Source: Gemmatimonadota bacterium (GTDB taxonomy: Bacteria > Gemmatimonadota > Gemmatimonadetes > Longimicrobiales > Gaopeijiaceae). Taken from it: a stretch of 64,000 nucleotides of DNA. Position numbers and translations under genes: made by a program. Below the pieces are notes generated by a model. The model ran no database searches and was not told the DNA's origin. It saw only the letters and a program-made list of their open reading frames with translations. The DNA lies in the NCBI GenBank assembly GCA_022826005.1, contig JAJDVT010000063.1, forward strand, positions 1-64,000. The letters run 5' to 3'. Positions 42,431-50,711 of this stretch are shown here, one piece after another (position 1 is the stretch's first letter; each line of letters begins with the position of its first letter).

Positions 42431-44689
42431 CTAGAAGACGACCCGATAGGTCACGCTGAGATCCCTCCCGGCCTCCGGCATGATCTCCTTCACCCGGGAG
42501 AGGTGGTTGTGGTACTTCCGGTTCGTAACGTTGTCCAGACTCACGGTGAGCACATTCAACCGTCCGGCCAACGTCAGGCGCGCCCCGGCCGAGGCATTGA
42601 ACACCGTGTATCCATCGGTTGGCGACTCGAAGGCACCGACGCGCTCCTGCCGTCCCGCCATCTCGGTCTCCCACCCCACGAACCACTGCGGGCGCTCGTA
42701 CTCGACACCCACGCGGCCCTGCAGCGGCGGGATCAGCGGAATGGGACGATCCGCCTCCGTGAGGGTTCCCCTGACCGACGAGACCACCGACTGAAGCGCC
42801 AGCCCGCGGCCGATATCCCAATCCAGACTGCCTTCGAATCCCGCCAGCCGGGCGTCGTTGCTCTGAAACTGGTAGATGGGAAGGAGGACGCGGCTGAACC
42901 GGCCCGTTTCCTCACCGTAGATGTACCCGTGAATCCGGTTGTAGAATCCCGTGAGCTCCGCTCTGAATCGTGGGGACTCGAACCGCGCAAAGATGTCGAC
43001 TCCGGTCCCCTGCTCCGTCTCGAGGGAAGGATTGCCGATCTCGAAGGTGTACGCCGCCAGGTGCGGTCCCTCCGAGAATAGTTCAGGGACGTCCGGGGTC
43101 CTGAAGGCGCGGGCCAGACTAGCGCCGACGGCCATGCCCGCACCGGCGTTGTAGAGCATTCCGAGGGAGGCCGACGCCGCGTGGAAGCTGCGGTTGCGGA
43201 CGTTGCCGATATCGGAGTCGGGATCCTCTCGCGCGGGGCTGACGAACACCCAGTCGTAACGCAGCCCCGCTTCGACGCGCACCGCACCCAGATCGATCTC
43301 CTCGAACAGGTAGGCCGCAACCGTGCTGCGCTGCGTGTTCGGGGTATCGGTTCGGGCAACGCCCGAGCCGCCGTACCCGAAGCCGTCCCAGGCCACCCTG
43401 GCCCCGGCCGCCCCGCCGGAAAACGGACCCCACGCGTGGTGCCGGGCCAACACGTCTCCACTCAGCGTCTGCAGCCTGAACAGCGTGCCGATGATGTTCG
43501 CCGACTCCAGTTCCTTGTGTCGGTACCATGTGTAAGCTCCGTCGAACTCCACGGAACGGAGGGCGTCGTTCGGCTCGTTGATCGCCGCCTGCGTCTTGAC
43601 GGCGGCGCGTTCCATCTCAATGCGCACTCCCTCGGTGTGACCACCCACGAAGCCGCCCGGGATCCCGTAGTGGTTGCGGTAGCCCCGCACCGAGCCTCCG
43701 GCGTGTCCCCAGGTCCCGACCCACGAGCCCCCCGCTCCCACGTTGAGCGTTTCGCCCCCCGTGTTGGCGAGCTCCCCGACCGGCGTGCGCAGGTCACCCG
43801 CGGTGCGGCCCGTCACCTCCAGCCGAAGCGGGACCCGCTCCGATACCGCGAAGGTGGTGGCGGCGGCGCCCGCCAGCGCTGAGCTTGCGCTCCGGGCCTG
43901 CAGCGATGCCGCCCCGGTCGGGTGATGCGGGACCGCGGATGGTATTTCGTCGCGGATGACGTTGATGACTCCTCCCAGGGCGTTGCTCCCGTAAAGAAGC
44001 GACGCAGGACCGCGAACCACCTCGATCCTCCGTGCCGCCAGCGGATCGATCGCGGTGGCATGGTCGGGCCCCGCGCTGGAGACATCCCCCACCCGGCTCC
44101 CATCCTCCAGCATGAGGACACGGTCGCCGCTCAGACCCCGGATGACGGGGCGCGCGGTGGCCGGACCCATGCTGGTCGCCGACAGCCCCGGCACCGAAGC
44201 CAGCGTCTGAGCTACGGTTCCGGTCATGCGCCGCTGCAACTCTTCTCCGGCCATTACGTTGACCGCCCGGAGGGCCTCGGCGGCCCCGCGCTCCGTCAGC
44301 ATAGCGGTGACCACAAGGCCTCCCAGGGCGATGGGTGACGTCTCCAGTCCGACCTCCACGAACGCTCCTTCCTCCCCGACCGTGACCTCGATGGTCCGGC
44401 TGGCATAGCCCAGCCGCCGGATTCTAAGCGCGTAGCTCCCAGGCGCGATGCCGGTCAGGTGAAAGGAGCCGTCGCCATGCGTCACCGCCGACGTGGCCGT
44501 ACCGATCACGGACACGAACGAACCCGCGAGAGCTGCGCCCGACTCGATGCTGCGCACCACACCCTCGATCTCGCCGCTGTGCTCCACAACCTGAGCGGAC
44601 GCGGCGTCCGAAAGCGTGGCCAACGCCGCCGCCAGAATCAGCGCGGTCCCGGTGGCCGGGCGCAGTCTGTAGATCGGGTTTGTAGACAT
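42431..44689 (-). CDS. TonB-dependent receptor, ZnuD-like (zinc/metal uptake candidate)
   Basis: A 752-residue receptor. After the signal peptide (ending ASAQ) lies a carboxypeptidase-regulatory-like beta-sandwich (about residues 35-120). The plug carries RPVIRGLSGDRVLMLEDGSRVGDVSSAGPDHATAIDP and RRIEVVRGPASLLYGSNALGGVINV. The DVSSAGPDHA stretch and the following NHYGIPGG are features I associate with ZnuD-type zinc receptors. The C-terminus ends in the barrel signature VTYRVVF. I chose the ATG at 44689 over a GTG at 44716 as it starts the clearer signal peptide. It sits between a His/Cys-rich small protein gene and a His-rich lipoprotein gene, which supports metal uptake. Confidence 0.85.
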   Translation of the reverse strand: MSTNPIYRLRPATGTALILAAALATLSDAASAQVVEHSGEIEGVVRSIESGAALAGSFVSVIGTATSAVTHGDGSFHLTGIAPGSYALRIRRLGYASRTIEVTVGEEGAFVEVGLETSPIALGGLVVTAMLTERGAAEALRAVNVMAGEELQRRMTGTVAQTLASVPGLSATSMGPATARPVIRGLSGDRVLMLEDGSRVGDVSSAGPDHATAIDPLAARRIEVVRGPASLLYGSNALGGVINVIRDEIPSAVPHHPTGAASLQARSASSALAGAAATTFAVSERVPLRLEVTGRTAGDLRTPVGELANTGGETLNVGAGGSWVGTWGHAGGSVRGYRNHYGIPGGFVGGHTEGVRIEMERAAVKTQAAINEPNDALRSVEFDGAYTWYRHKELESANIIGTLFRLQTLSGDVLARHHAWGPFSGGAAGARVAWDGFGYGGSGVARTDTPNTQRSTVAAYLFEEIDLGAVRVEAGLRYDWVFVSPAREDPDSDIGNVRNRSFHAASASLGMLYNAGAGMAVGASLARAFRTPDVPELFSEGPHLAAYTFEIGNPSLETEQGTGVDIFARFESPRFRAELTGFYNRIHGYIYGEETGRFSRVLLPIYQFQSNDARLAGFEGSLDWDIGRGLALQSVVSSVRGTLTEADRPIPLIPPLQGRVGVEYERPQWFVGWETEMAGRQERVGAFESPTDGYTVFNASAGARLTLAGRLNVLTVSLDNVTNRKYHNHLSRVKEIMPEAGRDLSVTYRVVF

Positions 44690-44757
44690 TCCGAAACGCA
44701 GGTTCGCCACCGGCACCCATTGGCGTCAGGTGACGTAGTCGGACGGAAGGGAAAGGG

Positions 44758-44779
44758 CACCGGGGGACGGTCCCCGGTG
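44758..44779 (-). terminator. Hairpin between small His-rich gene and receptor gene
   Basis: A perfect 8-bp stem, CACCGGGG (44758-44765) with CCCCGGTG (44772-44779), closes a 6-nt loop. It lies in the 164-bp gap inside the presumed operon. Without a T-run it may be an attenuator, an mRNA end-protecting hairpin, or chance. Confidence 0.35.
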
Positions 44780-44853
44780 AATCCCGGAGGGGCTGTCGGC
44801 AGCCTTGAAGGCTCAACCCCGACGCACGCGCTGCGGGGCCTTGCCGCGGGCCG

Positions 44854-45216
44854 CTAGAGGACCGGCGGACCCCGGGGGATGACGGAGCCGGACATGATGG
44901 GCGTGCTCCCGACGTGGCTCTCCGCACGGCCCGTGTCAACTCGGTGAACCGGTGGTGCGTGCTGGTTCGCGACACCGATGTTTCTGGAAATGCCCGCAAA
45001 GGAAAGCGACCGCACCAGTTGGCACAGGAGGTGCCCGTGATGGGACCCGCAGTCGGAATGGCCTGGCGGTTCGATGTGTATCGGGGTGACCGCCAGCTCG
45101 GCGTCAAGAATCGCGTCGGCTGGCCCGAGCACTGTCGCCGCCCCGATGTGGAACGTGCAGATGCACGCGACCCCAAGGCGCCGCAGGTTCCAGGTGTCCG
45201 ATCGCTGAATGAACAA
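44854..45216 (-). CDS. Small His/Cys-containing exported protein upstream of the ZnuD-like receptor
   Basis: A 120-residue protein with TTG as start and no good ATG. After an Arg-rich N-terminus comes a weak hydrophobic segment (LGVACICTFHIGAATVLG). The HIEPPGHSDCGSHHGHLLCQLV stretch then clusters His and Cys in a metal-site-like way. The end (SGSVIPRGPPVL) resembles that of small exported proteins near metal receptors in related genomes, as far as I recall. The reading frame and position upstream of the receptor on the same strand favour a real gene, but the unusual start and short length keep confidence moderate. If real, it would be a metal-binding or sensing accessory. Confidence 0.5.
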   Translation of the reverse strand: MFIQRSDTWNLRRLGVACICTFHIGAATVLGPADAILDAELAVTPIHIEPPGHSDCGSHHGHLLCQLVRSLSFAGISRNIGVANQHAPPVHRVDTGRAESHVGSTPIMSGSVIPRGPPVL

Positions 45217-45293
45217 GTGCCGCCACCACGCAGGGTTGAGAGGACCGCAAGCTTTCGGAGTGAAATCGAAGGCCGGCAGCCCCCCTGGTCAAG

Positions 45294-45327
45294 ACCGGCC
45301 TGCCATGGGAACCGGCCTGCCATGGGC
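45294..45327. repeat. 17-bp tandem duplication beside the tRNA 3' end
   Basis: ACCGGCCTGCCATGGG(A/C) occurs twice in tandem (45294-45310 and 45311-45327). The second copy covers the last five bases of the tRNA gene. It looks like local slippage duplication. Confidence 0.7.
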
Positions 45328-45396
45328 CCAGAGGGACTTGAACCCCCGACCGTCGGATTATGAGTCCGCTGCTCTGACCGCCTGAGCTATGGGCCC
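45323..45396 (-). tRNA. tRNA with CAU anticodon (Ile2 with lysidine, or elongator Met)
   Basis: A 74-nt cloverleaf on the minus strand. The 7-bp acceptor GGGCCCA/TGGGCCC is perfect. The D-arm is TAGCTC...GAGC and the anticodon loop is CTCATAA. The T-arm is GGGGG-TTCAAGT-CCCTC with one G-U. A is the discriminator, and the terminal CCA is not encoded. The anticodon stem has a G-A mismatch at its first pair (27-43). CAU is shared by initiator, elongator Met and tRNA-Ile2. The G-C first pair rules out the typical initiator, and Ile2 is somewhat favoured by overall resemblance. It follows upp by 17 bp on the same strand. Confidence 0.93.
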
Positions 45397-45413
45397 GAAT
45401 AACGGTAACGAAG

Positions 45414-46049
45414 TCACAGCGTCCCGAACAGACGATCTCCGGCATCCCCCAGCCCCGGAAGGATGTATCCGTCTTCGTTGAGCTGGCGGTCAAGCGCGGC
45501 GGCTTGGATGGGGACGTCCGGATGCTCCGCAGCAAGGCGCTCCACGCCTTCGGGCGCCGCTACCAGGCATATGAACACGATGCGCGCCGCGCCGCGTTCC
45601 TTCAGATCGGCGATAGACGCCGACGCGGTGCCACCCGTCCCGAGCATGGGGTCCAACAGGAAGAAAGTGCAGCGGTGTGGGTCCGGCGGGAGTTTCCCGT
45701 AGTAGCGGCGGGGCTGCAGCGTTGTCTCGTTGCGTTCAAATCCCAGATGGCCGACGCGCGCGCCGGGGATCAGCTGGAGGACCCCTTCGACCATCCCCAG
45801 GCCCGCACGCAGAACGGGAACCACGACCACGCGGTCCTCCCGAATGCGGCGGGCTCGCATTGCTTCCAGCGGCGTCCGGAAGGCCACCTCTTCTCCTTCC
45901 AGGAACTCCGTCGCCCGGAAGGTCATGAGCATTGTGATCTCGCGCACCAGTTCGCGGAACTGTCTGCCATCCGTGCGGACGTCCCGCAACAGGGACAGCT
46001 TGTGTTCGATCAGTGGATGCTCCACGACACTCAGCATCGAGTCAGGCAT
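45414..46049 (-). CDS. upp: Uracil phosphoribosyltransferase
   Basis: A 211-residue salvage enzyme converting uracil and PRPP to UMP. The PRPP loop is LLDPMLGTGGTASASI (about residues 130-145). The N-terminal HPLIEHKLSLLRD, VVPVLRAGLGMVEG and the C-terminal uracil site DGYILPGLGDAGDRLFGT are all intact. The start at 46049 has GGAGGG just upstream and overlaps the end of the pseudouridine synthase gene by 8 bp. Last protein gene of the operon that begins with the site-2 protease. Confidence 0.95.
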   Translation of the reverse strand: MPDSMLSVVEHPLIEHKLSLLRDVRTDGRQFRELVREITMLMTFRATEFLEGEEVAFRTPLEAMRARRIREDRVVVVPVLRAGLGMVEGVLQLIPGARVGHLGFERNETTLQPRRYYGKLPPDPHRCTFFLLDPMLGTGGTASASIADLKERGAARIVFICLVAAPEGVERLAAEHPDVPIQAAALDRQLNEDGYILPGLGDAGDRLFGTL

Positions 46050-46818
46050 GCGCCCTCCCTGGCGGGCCGCGGCGCCGGATTCGCCGGGAACTGCGAACGA
46101 TCGCTCGAGCTTCTTCCAGTTCCCGTGAATGCGCCAGCCTCCAGCCGCCGGGAGCGATCCCACCCAGCCGAAACGGCCCGAACCGCGTGCGCACCAACCT
46201 CAGCACCGGGTGCCCCACGGTTTTCATTATTCGCCGCACCTCACGCTTGCGTCCCTCGGCCAGGACCATGGTGATGCCCCATCCATCTTCATTCGGTTCA
46301 ACCTTGCGAACACGGCGCGGTCGCGCGAATCCGTCCTCGAGCTGGACGCCCCGCCTCAACGCTCGCAGATCCCGTGCCGTAAGCGGACCCTCGACCCTGG
46401 CAACGTACTCCCTCTCCACTTGCCTGCTGGGGTGGGCGAGCGCCGCCGCCGTGTCTCCGTCATTGGTCAGGAGCAGCAGCCCGGAGGTATCACGATCCAG
46501 GCGGCCGACGTAGCGCAGCCCTGACACCCATTTGGGTAGCAGATCGTATACCGTTCGGCCGCCGTGGGGGTCGGTGCGCGTGCAGAGGACCCCGGGCGGC
46601 TTGTGGAAGACGATCCAGCGCTGCCGGGCGGGTTCGACGATCCGTCCGTCGAGCGACACGGTGTCACGTCCCGGGAGGACCCTCACACCCATCTCCGTGG
46701 CAGGCTCTCCGTTGACCAGAACCCTGCCCTCGAGCATGAGGCGCTCGGCCTGGCGGCGCGACGCCACTCCCGCCTGCGAGATGTATTTCTGCAGCCGAAC
46801 CGGCCGCGCCTCATTCAC
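46042..46818 (-). CDS. rluB: 23S rRNA pseudouridine synthase, RluB/RsuA family
   Basis: A 258-residue enzyme. The N-terminal S4 RNA-binding domain (RLQKYISQAGVASRRQAERLMLEGRVLVNG) is followed by the catalytic domain, with the nucleophile Asp in GRLDRDTSGLLLLTNDGD (about residue 108). KPPGVLCT and EGRKREVRRI are the standard motifs. The GTG at 46818 is preceded by GGAGG and overlaps the scpB end by 8 bp. The frame is open further upstream but only antiparallel in meaning to scpB. An Arg-rich C-terminal tail (RRIRRRGPPGRA) is present. The scpA-scpB-rluB order is common in bacteria. Confidence 0.94.
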   Translation of the reverse strand: MNEARPVRLQKYISQAGVASRRQAERLMLEGRVLVNGEPATEMGVRVLPGRDTVSLDGRIVEPARQRWIVFHKPPGVLCTRTDPHGGRTVYDLLPKWVSGLRYVGRLDRDTSGLLLLTNDGDTAAALAHPSRQVEREYVARVEGPLTARDLRALRRGVQLEDGFARPRRVRKVEPNEDGWGITMVLAEGRKREVRRIMKTVGHPVLRLVRTRFGPFRLGGIAPGGWRLAHSRELEEARAIVRSSRRIRRRGPPGRAHA

Positions 46819-47545
46819 CTGTGTCCTCCGGTTTCCCGGATGCGTGAGCCAGCACCGCGGCCAGGGCGGCTTCCGGATCGGAGGGGGCATCACCTGGGCG
46901 CTGCCTCCCGTCGGTTCGGTCGTCGCCGTCCATTGCAGCGTCGCCGTCCGCTGCGGCGTCCTCCCGGCTTGAGGCGACGGGCTCTCCGCCCTCACCCGCT
47001 CCGGCCTCCTCCCGAACGCCGCGCTCCCGCAGCACGACCGGCAACTCCTCCGGCCGCGGCAGGTCGTCCAGGGACGCCAGTCCGAAGTGTTCCATGAACC
47101 GGGTGGTGGTGCCGTAGAGGACCGGCCGCCCGACCCCCTCCCCGCGCCCCACCCCCGTGATGAGCTCCCGGTCCAGGAGCGTGCGGATGACCCCCGTCGA
47201 GTTGACCCCGCGGATGTACTCGACCTCCAGGCGCCCGATCGGCTGCCGGTAGGCCACGATCGCCAGCGCCTCGAGCGCGGGTCCGGAAAGCCGCGTCGAC
47301 CTCGGCACGGTGTCGAAGCGTTCCAGGTACGGCGCAAATTCGGGGCGCGTCATCAACTGCACCCCGTCCGCTACCGCGCGCAGCTCGAATGCCCGCCCGG
47401 AACGGTCGTATTCCTCCCTGAGAGCCGCGAGCGCCGCCTCCACCCTGTCCTCGTCCAGGGCCTCGTCCGCCCGTGCGATGTCACCGGGCGAAAGGGGCGC
47501 CTCGCTCGCGAAGAGGATCGCCTCCACTATGCGCACGTCGTTCAT
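46811..47545 (-). CDS. scpB: Condensin subunit ScpB
   Basis: A 244-residue kleisin-associated winged-helix protein of the SMC-ScpAB condensin, needed for chromosome segregation. VRIVEAILFASEAPLSPGDIA opens the first winged helix, and LEALAIVAYRQPIGRLEVEYIRGVNSTGVIRTLL is the diagnostic centre. The C-terminal 60 residues are acidic, low-complexity and variable (EEAGAGEGGEPVASS...). I chose the ATG at 47545 because it overlaps the scpA stop (ATGA). Confidence 0.95.
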   Translation of the reverse strand: MNDVRIVEAILFASEAPLSPGDIARADEALDEDRVEAALAALREEYDRSGRAFELRAVADGVQLMTRPEFAPYLERFDTVPRSTRLSGPALEALAIVAYRQPIGRLEVEYIRGVNSTGVIRTLLDRELITGVGRGEGVGRPVLYGTTTRFMEHFGLASLDDLPRPEELPVVLRERGVREEAGAGEGGEPVASSREDAAADGDAAMDGDDRTDGRQRPGDAPSDPEAALAAVLAHASGKPEDTGE

Positions 47546-48270
47546 TCGGACGACTCCCCACGCGGGCCGTATATCCACAGCGTTGAAAACGGCTTTCTCT
47601 GCCGGAGCGACACCGCCCGCCTCCGCCCCAGTTCAAGCCCCGCCAGAAGGGTCATCACCGCGTGAATGCGCTCAGCCCACGGTGCCACCAGGCTCGCGAA
47701 CTCGATCCGTCCCACCCGCCCGACCGCCGCGACGATCAGATCCACCTTTTCCCGCATGGCCACCCTGCGCGCGAAGACTCGGTGATCGCGGTCCCGCTCG
47801 ACGGGCGCCTCGACCGAGAGCGCCACCTCGAAGACTTCGTCCCAGGTTACGGTCAGCGGCACTTCCGCCGCCTGCGTCCGGCGCCGCGGCTCCACGAATC
47901 CCTTGCCGTAGCGGCGGCTCCGGTCGTTCTCCGCCACGCGCAGACGGCCCGCGATCTCGCGAACCTGTTCGTATTCGAGCAGCCGCCGGACCAGCTCCGC
48001 CCGTGGATCGTACTCCTCTTCCCCCTCGGGGCCAGGCATCAGCATCCTCGCCTTGATCCCGACCAGCGTCGCCGCCATTTGGAGGAACTCGCCGGCCTGG
48101 TTCACGTCCGCGTCGCCCAGATCCTCGATCGCACCCAGGAACTGACTGGTGATCCGGGCAATGGGAATGTCGAAGATGTCGATGTCCTGCGTGCGGATCA
48201 GGTGCAAAAGGAGATCCAGCGGACCGTTGAAGCGGTCGGTGTCGACGAACAGCAGCCCGTCTTCCGTCAT
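47542..48270 (-). CDS. scpA: Condensin kleisin subunit ScpA
   Basis: A 242-residue kleisin that bridges SMC and ScpB. The N-terminal FNGPLDLLLHLIRTQDIDIFDIPIARITSQFL and the following EFLQMAATLVGIKARMLMP are hallmark sequence. The C-terminal winged helix (FASLVAPWAERIHAVMTLLAGLELGRR) contacts SMC. The start at 48270 overlaps the stop of the site-2 protease gene (ATGA). Confidence 0.95.
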   Translation of the reverse strand: MTEDGLLFVDTDRFNGPLDLLLHLIRTQDIDIFDIPIARITSQFLGAIEDLGDADVNQAGEFLQMAATLVGIKARMLMPGPEGEEEYDPRAELVRRLLEYEQVREIAGRLRVAENDRSRRYGKGFVEPRRRTQAAEVPLTVTWDEVFEVALSVEAPVERDRDHRVFARRVAMREKVDLIVAAVGRVGRIEFASLVAPWAERIHAVMTLLAGLELGRRRAVSLRQRKPFSTLWIYGPRGESSE

Positions 48271-48914
48271 CCCAGGGTCACCCGCAGAACCCAGTCGTAG
48301 GCGATGAAGACGGGCGACAACACCGTGGCGAAGCCCCCGGGGAAGAGGACGAGTGTGAGAAAGAGTATGCCGATTCCGTACCTGCCGATGGCCCTGTAGC
48401 TCTCGCGGAGAGCCGAAGGAAGCAGGTGGTAGAGGACGTGCGATCCGTCCAGCGGAGGAAGCGGAATCAGGTTGAAGTAGGCTAGAATCAGGTTTATGAA
48501 AACGCCATAACTCAATATGGAGAAAATATTTCCTCCCAGCGGCCCGCCCAGCGGCAGGACCCCGGCGAGCGCGGTTAGCAGGACGAGTCCCAAAGCGCAC
48601 AGGACCACCAGCCCGAGATTGGCCACGATCCCGGCAAGCGAGACCCGGATGTCGCCCGCACGGTACGCGCGATAGTTGCGCGGGTTGACCGGCACCGGCC
48701 TGGCCCACCCGAAGAGGAAGTTGCCCGGGAGCAGGTGGAGGACCACCGGCACGAGGATCGAACCCACGGGGTCGAGGTGCGGAATCGGATTGAGGGTGAT
48801 CCGGCCCAGATCGCGCGCGGTGGTGTCGCCCTCCCGCAGGGCCTGCCAGGCGTGCGCCACTTCGTGAACGACGACGGAAAAGATCAGAACCGGGATGATG
48901 AGGAGAAAGTCCAT
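48267..48914 (-). CDS. Site-2 protease family M50 metallopeptidase
   Basis: A 215-residue intramembrane protease of the compact S2P group. The zinc site HEVAH (about residues 17-21) lies in the first helix, NPIPHLDPVGS is the family signature after it, and the third ligand is in NLIPLPPLDGSHV (about residue 153). Six hydrophobic segments are seen. The start at 48914 places HEVAH correctly. The gene precedes scpA in many genomes. Its substrate is unknown and it may be a housekeeping S2P without PDZ domain. Confidence 0.92.
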   Translation of the reverse strand: MDFLLIIPVLIFSVVVHEVAHAWQALREGDTTARDLGRITLNPIPHLDPVGSILVPVVLHLLPGNFLFGWARPVPVNPRNYRAYRAGDIRVSLAGIVANLGLVVLCALGLVLLTALAGVLPLGGPLGGNIFSILSYGVFINLILAYFNLIPLPPLDGSHVLYHLLPSALRESYRAIGRYGIGILFLTLVLFPGGFATVLSPVFIAYDWVLRVTLG

Positions 48915-48938
48915 TGCGCCGATTTTGCTCGTTCCCCG

Positions 48939-48967
48939 TTGATCGGAGGGGCCGCCGGGTCTAAATT
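48939..48967 (+). promoter_or_regulatory. Predicted promoter of rpsT
   Basis: TTGATC (48939-48944), a 17-nt spacer and TAAATT (48962-48967) match the vegetative consensus well and lie about 50 bp upstream of rpsT. The same short gap must also hold the promoter of the divergent site-2 protease operon. Confidence 0.55.
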
Positions 48968-49017
48968 CCGGTCCCGAAAGTAAACACATCCCGACAGTTC
49001 CGAAAACACACACGCAG

Positions 49018-49272
49018 ATGCCCAACATCAAGAGCGCGCAGAAACGGATGGAGCTGGGCCGGGCCGCCCGCAGCCGGAACCGCGAAGCCAGGTCCATGAT
49101 TCGTACCGCGATTCGCCGGGTGCGCGAGGCCGGCTCCCAGGAGGAAGCGGACCAGCGGCGCCACGCCGCGGTCGCGCTGATCGACAGGGCCGCCGGACGG
49201 CGGGTGATTCATCCGAACAAGGCGGGGCGCATGAAGTCCCAGCTGGACCGCCTGATCAGAGAGCACCAGTAA
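49018..49272 (+). CDS. rpsT: Ribosomal protein bS20
   Basis: An 84-residue protein of the small subunit, binding 16S rRNA helices. MPNIKSAQKRM at the start and VIHPNKAGRMKSQL near the end are the family hallmarks, and the whole is basic and helical. There is no evident Shine-Dalgarno: the upstream sequence is ACACACGCAG before the ATG. In other bacteria rpsT translation is autoregulated and starts at a weak site, which agrees with this. Confidence 0.97.
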   Translation: MPNIKSAQKRMELGRAARSRNREARSMIRTAIRRVREAGSQEEADQRRHAAVALIDRAAGRRVIHPNKAGRMKSQLDRLIREHQ

Positions 49273-49360
49273 ACAACCGGCCGCGCCCGAGAGCGGCGAC
49301 CGGCTGCTCCAGGCGACTCGGCTGGCCCCCGCGGACGCACTGACAAGGCAGAGCGGCGGC

Positions 49361-50653
49361 TCAGGCCCCGTCGGCGACCGCACTCCATACGGTTCGCCCG
49401 CCCACCAGGGTTCGTACCACCCTTCCCGTAACTTCCTCTCCGGCAAAGGGCGTGTTGCGGCACTTGGACAGGAACTCCGCCGGGTCGATCTTCCACCGCG
49501 CCTCCGGATCGACAAGTGCCAGATCGGCAGCTTGCCCCGGCTTCAGCGTCCCTCCGGGGAATCCCAGGGCTCGGGCCGGGCCGGTGGACATGCGCTCGAC
49601 CAGGGTACCCAGTTCCAGGATTCCGGTGGTGACGAGATGGGTGTGGAGCACCGCGAAGGTGGTCTCCAGGCCCACGGCGCCGAAGGGAGCGTCGTCGAAG
49701 GCCTGTTCCTTCTCGTCGTAGTGGCAGGGGGTGTGATCGGTCGCGATGCAGCCGATCGTGCCGTCGGCAAGCGCGGCGCGCACCGCCTCGACATCGACGG
49801 TGGTCCGGAGCGGCGGATCCACCTTGTATTCGGTTCCATAGTCCGCTACGACCTCGTGCGTCAGAAGCAGGTGGTGGGCCGTAACCTCCGCGCTCACGCC
49901 GACTCCCCTGGCCAGGCTCCGGCGAATGAGCGTGGCGGCGGCGGCCGTCGATACCCGTTGCATGTGCAGCCTACCCCCCGTCATTCCCGCGAGCGCCAGG
50001 TCACGGGCAGCGCCAATCTCCTCTGCGGCTGCCGGTTTCCCCCGCAGCCCCAGCCTGGTGGACACCACGCCCTCGTGCATTACCCCGCCGCTCGCAAGGC
50101 CGGCGTCCTCCGGCCGGGCCAGAACCGGGATGCCGAACGACCGCGCGTACTCGAGTGCGAGCCGCATCAGCTTAGATGACTTCACCGACCTCCCCGCGTC
50201 GCTCACGGCAACCGCTCCCGCATCGACCACCTCACCGAACTCGGTGAGATGCTCCCCCCTCCGCCCCGCCGATACGGCCGCCGCGGGAAAGACCCGGGCG
50301 CCCCTCGCGCGCCGCCCCGCGGCGACGACAAACCCCACCGAGGCGGGATCGTCCACCACCGGATCCGTGTCGGGCATGGCAACCACGGCGGTGTACCCCC
50401 CCGCCGCCGCCGCCATCGCCCCCGTCGCGATCGTCTCCCGGTGCTCCCCGCCGGGCTCGCACAGGTGGGCGTGCGGGTCCACGAACCCGGGACACACCAC
50501 CAGCCCGCGCGCATCCAGCACCTCCGCGCTCTCGGGCGCCAGCCCCGCCGCCACGGCCACGATCCGGCCCTCGTCGACAAGCACATCGCCCTGCAGGTCG
50601 ACCCCCGCCGCGGGGTCGATCACCCGTCCGCCGCGAATCAGCAGCCGCGTCAT
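49361..50653 (-). CDS. Dihydroorotase homologue, probably non-catalytic (PyrC'-type)
   Basis: A 430-residue amidohydrolase-fold protein collinear with type I dihydroorotase, as shown by GFVDPHAHLCEPGGE, GGYTAVVAMPDTDPV, DPPLRTTVD, IATDHTPCH and the C-terminal composite beta-domain. Several active-site residues are changed. The substrate Arg of the HxHxREP motif is Cys65, the zinc-ligand His of AHCED is Arg180 (ARPED), and the ligand His of CHIST is Arg233 (QRVST). In the DDG motif one Asp is Ala (SDAG), and the NPPLR Asn is Asp. H61, H63 and D306 remain. The gene order pyrR-pyrB-pyrC' is that of Pseudomonas, where an inactive dihydroorotase homologue is a structural partner of aspartate carbamoyltransferase. 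I infer the same here. An active pyrC should lie elsewhere. Confidence 0.88.
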   Translation of the reverse strand: MTRLLIRGGRVIDPAAGVDLQGDVLVDEGRIVAVAAGLAPESAEVLDARGLVVCPGFVDPHAHLCEPGGEHRETIATGAMAAAAGGYTAVVAMPDTDPVVDDPASVGFVVAAGRRARGARVFPAAAVSAGRRGEHLTEFGEVVDAGAVAVSDAGRSVKSSKLMRLALEYARSFGIPVLARPEDAGLASGGVMHEGVVSTRLGLRGKPAAAEEIGAARDLALAGMTGGRLHMQRVSTAAAATLIRRSLARGVGVSAEVTAHHLLLTHEVVADYGTEYKVDPPLRTTVDVEAVRAALADGTIGCIATDHTPCHYDEKEQAFDDAPFGAVGLETTFAVLHTHLVTTGILELGTLVERMSTGPARALGFPGGTLKPGQAADLALVDPEARWKIDPAEFLSKCRNTPFAGEEVTGRVVRTLVGGRTVWSAVADGA

Positions 50654-50711
50654 GTGCGAACCCCCGCGCCGGCAACCCTCAGCCGCGTCAGGCGTGCCCC
50701 GAGCGTCCGCG

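Noticed and set aside
44717-44853. Riboswitch (cobalamin-type) upstream of the ZnuD-like receptor
   Set aside because: Only one hairpin is present. The conserved cobalamin-box sequences are absent.
49273-49360. Terminator after rpsT
   Set aside because: An imperfect CCGGCCGC/GCGGCGACCGG pairing exists, but it has internal mismatches and no T-run.
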